From contig NW_020312766.1 of assembly GCF_002999335.1 (NCBI RefSeq), positions 62,001-126,000 on the forward strand: a stretch of DNA of 64,000 nucleotides, in the 5' to 3' direction. The DNA comes from Cyclospora cayetanensis. Lineage: Eukaryota > Apicomplexa > Conoidasida > Eucoccidiorida > Eimeriidae. Position numbers and translations under genes: made by a program. A model generated the notes under the pieces. That model ran no database searches, was not told the DNA's origin, and saw only the letters and a program-made list of their open reading frames with translations. Numbering within the stretch: position 1 is the stretch's first letter; the number at the start of each line of letters is the position of its first letter. Positions 34,983 through 47,300 of the stretch are shown piece after piece.

Positions 34983-37483
34983 ATGAGCTCTCGTCGCCGC
35001 GTCAAGACCGTTGCATATGACGAAGACGACCTCTATGACGCGTATGAGTACGATGACGAGGAGAGTGAATACGAGGAAGACGCAGCACCAGCAGCGCGGA
35101 AGGCCGCAGCCAGACAGCAGCAACGGCAACACCATCCAGCGAATGGCAAGCCCTCCGAGCGGCTCCAAGGGCAGCAAAGGTTTCCAAGCGCTAAGCAGCA
35201 GCCAGCAAAGGGGTCCTCCACGCAGACGTCGAAGCCGAAAGCTCTAGAAGCAGCAGCACCGCTGGCGATGAGGAAGGCATCCGCCACTGCAGGCAACACC
35301 CACCTTCCTGAGGCAACAGCCGCCTCACCTGCGGCTCCTTGCTCTGTGGGTAGGCACCAAATCACTGTCGTCACGGTTGGCCACGTGGATGCAGGGAAAA
35401 GTACCCTGATCGGGCAGCTCTTGTGGCAGGGGGCCGCCGTTGATGCCGCAGCGCTATGGCGTCTGATGCAGCAGCAAAGCGAGCACCAGCGCTGCCGCAG
35501 CGGCACAAGCAGCAGCAGAAACAGTCGCTACCCAGCATTTGCGTGGCTTCTGGACGAGGGCGAAGAGGAAAGAGACCGGGGTGTCACCGTGGATGTGACA
35601 GTCAAGTGCCTCCGCACTAAATCTGCAGATGTCGTCTTCTTCGACGCTCCAGGGCACGGAGATTTCGTCCCCAGCCTTATAGGAGGTATGGCATTTTTGC
35701 GCAGTAAGGAAAGCGCTGCTGCCTTGTAGCTCTTTGCCTAGAGAGAGACAGAGAGATAGAGAGAGATAGAGATAGAGAGACAGAGAGATAGAGAGAGAGA
35801 ACTCGCTGCACCTCTTGACCGCCTTTTCCCTAAACCCCTTTTTTTAATGGACTATGCGCACTTTCTGCCGTAGAGAGTTGCAGTGCCACAGCTGATAGTC
35901 GCGAATTTCAAACCCTAGATCCCGTCGTCGTCGCAAATCAAGAACTCAGGTGTCATGCGTGATCTTTGGCCTCCTTCCCAAGGTAGAGGCTCTGTGCTGC
36001 ATATTTTCAACTGAAAAAGGGCTATGTGAGGAATTAAGGCTTCTTCTTTAATTGGGGGCTGGAAGTTTGTTTGGTTGTTGCTGCAGCGGTGGCAGTCGCA
36101 TCTGTTGGTTTGTGGGTTGTGGACGGCCACAGGCTGCCAGTGCCACAACGGAGCAGCGAGACTGCCCCTGCAGAAATAGCAGCAGCAGCGGCAGCAGCAG
36201 CATCAGCAGAGCATTTGCTGCTTCTGCGGGCCTTTGGAATAAGCCATATTGTGGTGGCAGTGACGAAGCAGGATGAAACAGGCTGGAGCAGCAGCCACTT
36301 TGCCACAGCGGAGAAGCTGCTTGTTCAGCTCTGTGTGCAAGTAGCTGGCTTCTCAAGGGCAAATATTATCGTCGTTCCCGTTGCAGCTTTACCGGGTGTT
36401 AACCTTGTGCCGCCGCTGCAGCAGCAGCAACAGCAAGAGCTACTCCTGAAGCTAGCTACTGCCCGATGCAGCAAACACACACAAGACAGCGTTGAGCGGC
36501 TGCAGCAGATGGGGCAGCAGCAGCGGGAGCAGCAGGAGTTGTTGCAGCAGTGGTGGAAAGGGGGCTCTCTGATTGAAGTTATCGAGCGTCTCCCGGTAGG
36601 CCCCTTCTGCCACTAAAGGTCGCTGGTGGTGTAGGTGCTGCAGCGTGTTGGAAATACACGTAAGTCGCAATTCTTATGTCCTCGGACTGTGCTGCTGTTG
36701 TTGCTACTGCAGGCAGAAGCCTTCCGCAGCGGCTGCTGCGCAGGGAATGGCTTTGTCGGGCTTATCTCCGACGCATGGCGCAACGGAGACTCTTTAGTAT
36801 TGTCGTTCCGGGTGGTTCGGGGGGCCCTCAAAACAGGTGACTCTGTGGTCTTGCTGCCGCATCGCCAGCAGTTGCGATGTCAGCAGCTGCAGTGCGAAAG
36901 CGGCGCCAACAACAGCAGCAGCGACTCGGGGGGCAGTTGCTGCAGCGGGCAGTTCGTGTCTCAAGCACTTTTTTCGTGCGGTTCCACAGAAGAGGCAGCC
37001 GCAGTAGCCGCGGCAGGCTGCGTCCTCTGCAGCAGCAAGGAACTGCTACCAACGACACAGCTGCTGCGTACTTCCCTGCTGTGTCTAGACACCGAAGTGC
37101 CGCTGATTCCTGGACGCAAGGTTGAAGTGTTTGTACACACAGCGCGCTCCCCTGGAGTTCTGCTGCGCATGCTTCCTCCCGCTGATGCTACAAGCATTAA
37201 CAGCAGCGGCAGCAGCAAGATGCCTGTCCCTGCTGGCACGACAGGTGCCACTGGTTTGTCTAACGCAGCAGCTCCACGGTTAATCCCCCGAGGGTCTCGT
37301 GGCTGCGTCCTTATAGAAACAGCACAGAGCCTTACAGCGCTCCCGGTTGCTGCACAGGGGCAAAGGGGAAATGGCATGGGGAGTGAGGCACCGCCCTCCA
37401 TTCTGAGCCGCATCATTCTAAGAGACGGCACGCGGATTGTAGCAGCCGGCCTTATTGTGGGAGTAGACGACGCTCCCCGTTAA
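34983..37483 (+). CDS. HBS1: HBS1-like translational GTPase (eEF1A/eRF3 family; 3 exons, 660 residues)
   Basis: Partner of Dom34/Pelota in rescuing stalled ribosomes (no-go and non-stop decay). Exons: 34983-35685, 36087-36595, 36713-37483; all phases match and the total is 1983 nt. The N-terminus (VKTVAYDEDDLYDAYEYDDE) resembles the acidic N-terminal segment of HBS1 rather than eEF1A or eRF3. The G domain has G1 GHVDAGKST, G2 region RDRGVTVDV, G3 DAPGHGDF, G4 TKQD (usually NKxD) and a G5-like VPVAALPG. Domain 2 begins AEAFRSGCCAGNGFVGLI; the protein ends in the family's domain 3 strand (IILRDGTRIVAAGLIVGV). Gln, Ala and Ser runs are inserted between conserved blocks. eRF3 is a less likely alternative because of the N-terminus and the IVAAG ending. 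Confidence 0.85.
35741..35800. repeat. GAGA/GATA microsatellite in HBS1 intron 1
   Basis: Sixty bases of GAGAGA/GATAGA repeat shortly after the donor at 35686, intronic. Confidence 0.85.
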
Positions 37484-38377
37484 AAAGGAGCCTAGGCGGG
37501 TGACACGACGTCTGTGCGCTGCTGCAAGGCTTTCCTGCCGATGCACCGTTGAGCGGGCTGTTTGTCGGTTTCCCGAGCCCCTTTGAAGGCCCTATGGCTT
37601 CAGGCAGCCTGTGGCGACGTACAGTGAACTACGGGAGGCGGCTGTAGCCTAGACCATTGTCGGGAGCTACCATTATGATGGGGTCGCCGTTGCTACTCAA
37701 AAACTGCAGTTTGTACTGCTGAGACGATCAAATACAGAGCGCTTGCCTAGGCTTTTGAAAGGCGCTGCCCCAGGCCGCCTCGAACAGCCCGTCGAGCAGC
37801 CGGCCGCCGCCTCTTCGAAAGATCCTTAGACCACTTCGATCACACACCGAAAATACCTAGGCCATAATGTAGTCAAGCGGCGAATTCCTCTAGAGCATGA
37901 TACACCACACAGACAGCTACACCAGCAGCCGCTGGTTTTTAGGACGTAACGAGCACAGCCTGCGATGACCGCAGGGTTCCCTATTATGCTGTTTTTGCTA
38001 GATCAGTGCCGCATTGTTTAATAAACAGATTATTCCGCCAGGAAGGGGGCAGGCTCCTGCTTTTTGTTTCCGCCTGTGCAGAGGAGGCCCTGGCCTTCCG
38101 GTGACCTGGCCACTGGTGCAGCGATGGCTTGCAACGTGTGCAACAGCCGGTGCGCCGTCTTCGCTAACACATCTTGGCTTTTGTCGTCCCCGCTGGAGAA
38201 GCTCTAATTAACTGTAGGGCACTGGAGGGTGGAGCTGCTAGTTGCTACGGTGCACCGGCAGCAGCGCCTCGAGCACCGCAATCCTAGACGCACCGCTTGA
38301 ACCCCTCCGCAGCAGGGAAAACAGCAGCTCTTGATGCTCCTGCCTCGGCTTTTTCGTGAAGTGGCTACAGGGCCAGC
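37484..38377. other. Intergenic DNA between HBS1 and the IPK-like gene
   Basis: About 0.9 kb with no supported gene. It presumably holds the HBS1 3' UTR and the promoter and 5' UTR of the next gene, which lies on the same strand. Confidence 0.5.
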
Positions 38378-41300
38378 ATGATCGGCTCGGAGACGGGGGG
38401 AGCTCCCAAGGCATCAGGGCGACAGGGCCCGAACGGAAGCTCAAGCCACAACGAAGCGGCAGACAATGAAAGCACCAGCAGTAGAACTATCGGGGAAGCA
38501 ACTGTCACCTCCGCCGCCGGTGCTCCCCTGCGGCAGACAGACACTAATAGCAGCAGCAAGCACAGTAGCGACAATCGAAAATACAACTTCAGGGACAGGG
38601 CTAACAACCGAGGTAACTGGGGAAGCGATAGAAGCAGTCGCTTTGGCAACAGCTGCGTTGCCGGCATCAAAGAAAAGGACCAAAATTTTGGCGGCACTCA
38701 CTGCAGTCGCAGGAGCGGCGGCAGCAGCATCCCTCCATGGAGGCAATCGGGGGAGTGCGTGCACGAAGGCGATGCAACTGACGATGCACTCATCATCCAT
38801 CCCCTGAGCCACATTTGCGGCCACATCAGGAGCACTCACGGGAGTAGCAACATCACGAAGATCAGCAGGACGCACAGTAAGATTAGCAACCACTGCAACC
38901 AATATAATGGCAGCAATCGCAAAAGCAGCAAAGGGAGCCCAATTTCTGGTTCTGCTAGACCCGTTAGCCACCAATTGCAGATTCACCGTACACTGAGCAT
39001 TTCCGGCAGTAGCCCAAGGAGCATCAGCAGCAGCAGCAGTGGCATGAAAGGCCCTACCTCTTCGGGGCCCCCTTCATGTCCTAGCTGCAAATTTTCACCA
39101 GTGGGAACACGTGTGGGCTTCAGAAGCTATTCATCAGCGCCAACAGCAGGCACCGCAGCAGCAGCGATGACGGCTTTCACAGCTGGCAGCCCGAAGACGC
39201 ACCCTCGCAAGACCAATGCCTATTGTGCAGCAGGCTCTCTTCCTCTACCCATTTACAGGACGGTTTCCGAAACTCACCTGCGAAATCGTGGGGCCCCCCA
39301 AAGCTCTCCAGAGTCTAGTCCTGGTTCAGACTCTCAGCATCGCGCGCGTGCTCCCCGGAGTGCAGCAGCTTCAGCACAACAGAGACCAATCCAAGGCACG
39401 GTGGTCAACAGGGGTCACACCTCAGACCGTAGCACTCCCTCTGCCAATTCCGGTTCCACTGGCGGAAGAGTCGCTGCAGTACGACTGCATGCAGAAAACA
39501 CGCCTGCAGTAATGCCCGAAGAAGAAGGGTCACTTGTGGCAGCCTGCTCCAGTGGAGAAAGAGATGCGAGCAGCAGCAACGGAAGCCAAAGTGGCGGCAG
39601 TTGCAGGCGCCGAAGAAGCAGCAGCGATGATATCGGCATGCTGAAGAAAAACAGCAGCCTGAGTTATCGCTCTGGCGAGACCCAGGACGGAGCGGTAACA
39701 GTGTGGTCTGAGGTGGATCGAACCTTTGGCAGTATTAGGAGCAGTAGTGTCAGCAGCAGCAGCAGCAACAGCACAAGCAGCGCGGGCTCTCGCGATACCA
39801 GCAATGGGTGCAGGTCTGATGGGTTCGCATCCGCAGTGACTGCATATTTTCTGCCATGCTTTACGCGGGAGCAGTACCAGCATCGCTCCAGGGATGCTGT
39901 ACACGCATCAGCAGCATCAGCAGCAGCAGCCACAGTGTCAGCTGCCGCAGCAGCCGCTGCGGCGACAGCAAAGGCTGCAGCAGTACTGGCTTCGGCAGCA
40001 GCAGTCTCAGTGGCGTCGCTGCCGGGGGAAGTAGGAAGGACCCTTGCTTTCCTGGGTTGTCCGCCCTTGCAGCAGTTCCGGCGCGTCTTTTCACACCAGG
40101 TACCGTTCTGTTGCCTGTTGCTGTATTTTGGACTTTAGTTGCGTGCAGACGTACGTGAGTGTGTGCTGACGACTCCGGATGCTTGCTGGTGCTCCGTTGT
40201 GCTCGCTGCGATGACTTGCTAGCTGCTATAATTTGTCCGAAAATTTGCTCTACTCTCTTTTTCTTCCTCCTTTGGTGCAGCAGCGATCATCCTTCCTGCT
40301 TCCCTTGGGCGCTGTCTTGGACCCTAACGTCTTTAGCTCCGGCCCCGGTGCTCTGTCAGGCTGCAGATTCCTCGTTGACGAGGCCGGCTGTCTCTACAGA
40401 CCGTTGCGGTGGCACTTTTGTAAAGAAGCAGAGTTTTATCGGCGAGTGGCTGCCGCTAGTGCTGCTGGCGCTGCTGCTATCAGCATAGGATCCCAGGGAC
40501 CTCAGGACCGTCCGCAGCCAAAGCCGCATCATCTCATTGAACATGCACAGTCAGCAGAGGGCGCAGCAGGAGCTGTGGCAACGTGCGATTGCCGCCGTGG
40601 CGGCCAGACGGTCAGCTGCAGGGGCTTTCGGGAGAGAGAAACTACGGCGCATAGCGGCCGCGCAGTGTCACTGCAACGGCAACCAATAACGCCCGTAGGC
40701 AGTAGATAGACTACCGCTCCCCTGCGCTGCAGGGGCGTTTCCAGCGGAGCTTACACATAACGCCAGTCTAACGCTCAGAGCTAAACACTACACTGACCGT
40801 TGATGCTTTAGGGCCTCGCACAATCACCTAAGCCGTGCACCTGATTGCTGCAGTTTTACTGCAGAGCAACAGATGGAGAAGCCAAAGACATCCCCACTAG
40901 ATCAAAGGGGTTTTTGTTTGCACATCTTGATAGGGCGTGGACACTAATTTCTGAAGACGCGAACTGCCTTTGGACTGCGTATTGTACTGTATCAGGCTAC
41001 TGGACACCACCTTGTGAAGCCACCGATGCATCCAGCGCACGCTTCCGGACCAAGGAGAAGCAGCAGCGCCGGCGTTCAGCAGTGCCATGTAGTGAGCAAG
41101 CATCAGGAGGAGTATTCGAAGCACACGGAAGACTCAATCGACAAGGTCCTGCGGCATGGCCGACAGCATGTGTCAGATGCTGCAGCAGACGATGCAGATG
41201 TGGCGTCGGTTGCGCAAGCGCGGAGTTTGAGCTTACCGCTTGGAGAAGGCCCCCAGTCGCACGTCTTAAAGGACAGCAAGCCTGTCACTGCGATAGGCGA

Positions 41301-44004
41301 GAGCAAAATCAACAGAGCAGGCAGTTCCTGTAACGAAAATATTGGAGATGCGAGTCACCGCACCAGCTGTAGCAGCAGCAGTGACAGCCGAGCACACAGC
41401 TCTATGTCTGGGGGCGACATGCAAAAGGACCCACGGCTCGATTCTGCTGTCTCTGTTGCTGCTGATACTACTGCCCCTCAACAAACGACAACGGGAGTCT
41501 CTTTTTGTCCGCAATCACGGCAGCAGCACTATCAACAGGAGGAAATGCTCGAGGAAGGCACAATGTCGTCGCTAGGGTACCTGCAACAGCAGCAGCTGCT
41601 CCTGCAGTTGGAATGCGTGACGATCGCCTACCCTGCTTCTCCAAGAGCACAACAGCAGCAGCTTCAGCTGATTCACGAGCGAGCTAAAGGCCTAGCAATA
41701 AGAAAGCAAGGCGCTTTGGCACCGAGAACACTTTGTACTGACGGCTACGCAGAGCAGCTTTTGTCTGCTCACTATGGTGAGCACAACGTGTGTCAGCCAA
41801 AGGCATTTTAGGGCGTTTGGTGCTAAGAAGACGAGCAATGGGCGTATGCTGAAGAGCGTCTAATGCATTGCTGTTTACAGACGCGTTGCTTGATGAAGGG
41901 AAAATCTCCGGGAGGGTCGTGTGGCAATGCGAGGAGCCGTTAAAGGAGGGCATGCACTTTGCCAGAGACAGCGAGCTTTTCTTGAAGGTGGGGCTTCGGC
42001 CCTCTTTCTGCGTACTCTGCCCGCACACCCGTGTCTTCCCCTAGATCGCTTGATCCGTCAACGTCGGTTTGTACTGTATATTGCTGGGTTCCTTTCCTTT
42101 TACTGCATGTGTGTAACCTTGAGAAATACTGCGAGCTCGATGGCACCGCAACAGTTTTTGCGCGTCGGTCTTTATCGATGATTTGCCGGCGGTGAAATTT
42201 CTGCCGAAATCTCCAGCTGTCCATGTGTGCAGTGTGTTGCGCTGTTTCTGGTGCTGCAGCTGCGCGGGCCCCCTCTGCTTCGCTCTCTCTCCAGCAAAGC
42301 CACTCGGTGCTCCCTGCTGCTGCTGCGACTGGGAAATGGGTTCTATGGCCAGTGTGAGAAGGATGCCTTGTTCCCAATGTTGGCCATGGCGGAACGGGAG
42401 GTGCCTCTTCAGCAGCAGCGCCAGGCTGTTGCTGCGTGGTGGAGTTGCAAAATGCATGCGACTGCTCACTGCTCTTCTGTTGCGGCTAAGAAGGTCGTGC
42501 AGGTGCGCCGTCTGGAACGTCCTACGGCATTTATACAGCCACGGAGCAGCAACGACAGCACCAGCGAGCTCATTAGCCTGCTGGCCCCTTTTGCTGAGCC
42601 TCTTGCACGTTCTGGTCCGCCATTTGCAATGCGTGCCATTCTTCAGAACATTGCTGCTGCAGATGTCGGACTGCCTTCTCTCAAGGGAGTTCTGGGCCCG
42701 GATGAGCTTGCAGCCGTACTCAGGGCTTGGAGTCAACGCGAGGTGAGCGCCTTCGCCAAAGGGGTGCCTGGACTGCATTGTAGCTGGCTAGCTTCTCATA
42801 GCCTCACGTCGCTGGACGCCTACCTAGCATCCTTGCCAGCTGAGATTCAGCGGCAGAGAGCGCTGGTCTCTTACCCATTTGACACACATTTTTCAAAGGA
42901 AGGCAGTTACGATCTGTCTGCACCGGGAGCCAAGCTGGGCGTGCCAGCGGTCTTCTAGCCAGCTAGCCGGTCTCCAGCTATCCAGGACGGTGTAACTGCT
43001 GGCAGTCTCCTGCTTAGGCAGTGTCTTCGCTGCATCCTGCGTGAATGTTTTCAGAAAGGCGCCGGTGCACCTTTAAAGCCTCTGGGATACTACCCGGTGT
43101 TTGCGAGCTTTGATTATGATGGACAGGTGCGCGTATATCCCACATACTTGACGCTATCTAGCGAGTTCCCCGCGTTCTCAACTCTCTGCAGCCACGTGCG
43201 CAACTGCTTCTTATGCGCCACCCGCCTCTAAAGAGCTACTGAAGGGACTATGAAACTGCTGTGCTTCTCAGCGGCTTACCTTCTCGAGGCGGGCTCTGCA
43301 CGGCATCAGCAGTGACGAGGCTACGAAACTGGTGGAGGGGTGAGATGTTTGTGCTTCAAAAGACCACTTTAGTGGTAATTCCTGGCCAGCAGCATCTAGC
43401 TAGCCACAGAGAGCTACACCAGCTAGTAGAGAGAGGAGCTCAAAAGTACTAGAGGCGGTAATTTGACTTGGCACTGCTGGTTGTGGCTCGCTGCAGGGCA
43501 TTCAGGGGGAACTCTGTTTTAGCCAATCTTTCCATGACTCGACTGCTGGCCCTCAGAGAATGGCTTCAGCGACAGCGTAGCTTCCGCTTTTACCGAACAT
43601 CTCTGCTTTTTCTGTGGTCAGCCAGCAGCAGCAGCAGTACCACCACCACCAACGGGACTACCCAAGAGAGCCGCGCGGACTGCCGTTGGCTTGATTTCAA
43701 GTATGCACTTCCCTCCCCTTCGGGAAAAGAAGGGGGCTCAGAGCCGTGTTGCAGGAGTTGCTGCAGGTGTGGTGCAGTGGCAGCAACGACCAGTGCAGAA
43801 CAGCCGCCTGCTGCAGCGCCGCCGACTGCAGTGTATCCAGCGGCTACGGCAGCTTGGAAACCTCGAAAAAATGCCAGTTGTTGTGTTATGAGGGCAAATG
43901 AGGGGCTGCTAACAGGCATCGAGACGCTTCTCGGCCTTCTGCGCAGTGTTCTGTGGGGCCCGCAGCTGCTTGACACTGCATTTGTTGAGTCGGCTTCTAG
44001 GTAG
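38378..44004 (+). CDS. Inositol polyphosphate kinase-like protein with large low-complexity inserts; catalytic motif apparently degenerate
   Basis: The family (IPMK, IP3K, IP6K) phosphorylates inositol phosphates. Order of family-like blocks: a 574-residue Ser/Gly/Ala-rich N-terminal exon (38378-40099) ending RRVFSHQ (family FxHQVxGH), then about 40281-40695 with YRPL and EAEFYRRV (family KPL...E..FY), a Gln/Ser-rich insert to 41775, exon 41881-41987, then about 42227-42742 with CSLLLLRLGNGFYG at 42308-42349 (family C-x-L-D-L-K-x-G) and KGVLGPDELAAVLRAW. Near the end come LREWLQRQRSFRFYRTSLLF (about 43550-43610), LDFKYALP (family IDFxH) and NEGLLTGIETLLGLL (43897-43941), with a stop at 44002-44004. 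Several exon joins between 40696-41000 and 42743-43500 are unresolved, so this may be incompletely modelled. The two lysines of the active site appear as Arg and the Asp of DxK as Leu. Confidence 0.55.
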
Positions 44005-44389
44005 CGTTGCTGCTCCGCTCCAGCAGCTGCAGCAGGCGAAGCCACGCCCTCCAGCGACTCGGCAGCAGCGAGGGGAAATACCAGTTATTAACCAGTCACT
44101 TGCTATGTAATGGCAGGCTTTTCCATGTACAACACTCCTCTGGGAGTGGGGGAGACGTAACGGTTGTTTGTTTAGTTTCTGCAAACTTGCCTACGCAGAA
44201 GCGGTTTTAGATCCGAGATGTAAGATTGCGGGGTAGGGTCGCTAAAGCTAGTCCAGGGGATGATTGCAAAGTGACAACTGATTTGGATCTGCGAGTTGGG
44301 AGAAGCACGGCTTGCAGCTGCGCATGGTGCGTGCAGCAGCGGCGATAAGAGTTCTGCTCTGCTTCATAGCTGTTGCTGCATGCAAGCAA
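44005..44389. other. Convergent 3' intergenic region
   Basis: 385 bases between the stop of the IPK-like gene (+) and the stop of the nucleoporin gene (-). No gene is seen; both 3' UTRs must fit or overlap here. Confidence 0.5.
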
Positions 44390-47300
44390 CTAAGACCCCC
44401 CGCCACCCGTCACTGCCTCCAGGCGGGCAGCAAAGAAAGCAATGCTGCTAAGTTCGTGCTGCTGTATGTACAACCCACTGCTGCTACAGCTGCTCAGATG
44501 TGGGGGATCGCCGTCTCTGCGCTGCTCCTGAGGAGCGTCGCAAACCCTACTGCGGCTTGCGAGGAGGCAGAGGAGCCGCAAGCCAGGAAGTTGCTGCAGC
44601 AGCAGTGGGAGCAGCGGAGAAAGGGCCATTAGTTTGCTGCTTGTTACTGTAGGCCACCCACACGAGGGCACCAACTCGGCGTGAACGTTGCATCCCGCGG
44701 CTGCAGCAGCAAATCCCTCGGCCCCGTTTGCATGCGGCAAACGCGGTCTTCCCTCAAGGCAATGATTGCGTTGCAGCAGGAGCTGCAACTGCTGCTGCTC
44801 GTGTTGCTGCTCGTGTTCTCTGGGATACAGTCCCAAAGCCCGCAGAAGCAGCTCGCGTAGCAGGTGCAGACTGCATTGAAGCACCGCCACGACCAGAGCT
44901 CCCACCTGCAGCACCGCAGAAAAAGCAGCAGCCGCAAGACGGCAGTAGCATGCAAAAGTGGCCGCAACAGAAGCGCATCCCCTGCCTGGGTGAGTGTGCT
45001 TGCAAAGAGGGCCCCCTGCATGCAGGCGTACCTGTGGCTCTGCTGCTACTGCAGCTGCTGCTACAACGGGGGGACTTTCAAGCAGAAGCCGCAGTGTTGC
45101 AGCACTGTGCAGCACGGTGGATACGACTGGATGTATGGCCTCAGTCGCAGCAGCCACGAGCTGAGGAAAGAGGCAGCAGCAGTCGCAACAGGTCGGTTGA
45201 GGGAGGGCAGTGCTGAACCCCTCGAAGACACGTCCATCCCGGAGGCTAGCAACGCTGTTGTGGCACCCACCCCTACAGAACGCCTTCGTGGAGCTTCTGG
45301 AGGCAACACAATGAAGAAGCCTGAAGACAGCCACCTTACCGCTTCTTTGCTGCATCGCTCTTCGCCGGAGCAGCACTGCGCAAAGGCTTCAATACTGCTA
45401 CCTGCAGACCGGCAGACAACACATCGCCAGAAAAGGGGTGCCTAGAAATGGCTTTAGCGGCATTTCTACGGTACCGCACAGAAAAAAACCCGCATGTACA
45501 CACGCTAGGAACAGACCGCAGCAGTTGTAGCGGCTAGATACATCGCTCTGCGCCGCCAGGAAGCAGCATGGACCCTTGCCTAGCTCGGAAAAGTGTACGA
45601 TGGCTGCAAACTGCTCCATCCATGCCCACTCTCTGCTCCGTGCATGCACCACCATCGCGTGTTGCAGCCTTACCGACAACGTGGGTAGCCATTAGCAGCA
45701 ACGGCCACTTTACAGAAGGTCTCGGCAGGAGCTCCAGCAGCACGAGGGCTGCGCTGTCTCGAGCCGCGGCAGCACCTGCAGCTGCCCCTTGCCTTTGCTG
45801 CTGCCGCTGCTGCTGTTGTTGGTGATGCATGTACGGACTAAGGCCGCCTTGCGCTGCGCTTTGTCCCTGAAACTGCTGCCAACGCTGGATTCGCCGCACC
45901 AGTGCAGTGTCAGGCCCCATTCCTGACTCCGTAGGCGAGGCTGTGAGCAGCAGCAGTGCCTTCAGCAGCATGTGCCTGGTGCTGTGGAAGCAGAGCAGTG
46001 GCTGCTGTTGCTGTTGCTGCAGCAGCGGGTCGGCCTGGGCCCGCGTGCCAGCCTGCTCTATGACTGCATGCAGCAGGTGTCTGTACACCCGGAGCACCTT
46101 CAGGAGCACCCTGTACAGCAGATCGTTCGCTGCTCCGCACGCCTCGGCGGTGTCTGCCAAAGGATTCAACGGTCCGACCAAGAGAGGCTGTCCCTCCAGG
46201 GGGGCTGCTGCTGCTGCCAGCAGCTGGCCGTCTGCTCCCTGCTGCTGCGAATCCTTCTGGTGCAGTCCTACCAGCGCTGGCGCTGCGGAACCTCCTCCCT
46301 CCGCATCTGCGGCCATGCCACTCTGCAGCAGTACATGCCGCTGCTCCCACATGGACGCCAGATGCATGCATACCTGCAGAGGGGCGTGCAGTAAATCTCC
46401 CTGCCGTTCCACCCATGAGAACAGCTGCTGCAAGAGTGCCTTCGAAGGGCCCTCCGCGAAGCAAATCAGCAGCCTCTGCAGCCGCATCGGCACACAGGGG
46501 CACATTGCCGTTCCCATGCAAGCAGACCTACGAAAAGTCCAGAAGACACTTACATCTCGAGGAGCAGACAGCCAACAGCAGCACACCTTCATACCTCTAT
46601 AACTCGCAAGATGTCGGCGAGCAGTCCCAACGGTGGAAGCTGCACTGCCAAGCGTCCTAGACTACGGGGAATTGCTGCTGCCCAGGTTCGCCGCTGCAGC
46701 AGCGGTACGATGGGCTGAACACGCGCCTGTTGCTGCAGCAGCGGAGAACTCAGCAGCAATTCTAGGGCTGTTTTCTGCTGCCCCAGTCGCTGCGTTTGCA
46801 GTCCCCAAGCGAAGTGAGCGTCCTGCAGCAGCACCGCCAGAAAAAAAACGCATGAAGGGACTGTGCCTATGTATGCCTACTGCGTTTCACGCGTGCCCCC
46901 TGAACGGGGAGAGCACTGGCCACCCGAGTCGAAACAGTGGCTGCTGCAGCGGAGGCGATCCCAGTGGGGGCTGTTGCAGCAAGTGAACCAGCAAGTGCAC
47001 CAGCAAGTTCAGACGTACCAAAGAAAGAAGAGACGCGAGTTGACACGACGCACGAGCGAGGCTGCTCGCCTCAAGGGCCCACTCTTGCAGCTGCCCCTCT
47101 TTCGTTTGAGCTCCTGAAAGGTGAACCTGAAAGAGCTGTGCGACTGCTGCAACGGCAGGGGAGGCCGCTGCCTCGTCCCTGCCACTGCTGTTGGTGCTGC
47201 TGAGGGGCTGTACGAGCAGCTCCCTGGGAAGCAGAGGCTGCACCCGCCCAGCGCCGCTGCAGCTCTGCTGCTGCTGCAGCACAGACTGCAGGAGCAACAG

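Noticed and set aside
38441..38986. Minus-strand frame of 181 residues opposite the Ser-rich exon
   Set aside because: AGC/GCA-rich DNA is open in many frames; the plus frame leads in phase into IPK-like motifs, the minus frame into nothing.
42227..42742. Considered as an ATG4-type protease because of PPFAM...LGPDELAAVLRA
   Set aside because: No Cys/Asp/His catalytic block is present, and flanking exons carry IPK-like blocks in the right order.
45568..46602. Long plus-strand frames rich in Ser, Cys and Ala
   Set aside because: Antisense shadow of nucleoporin exon 6, whose helical minus-strand frame joins its neighbours in phase.
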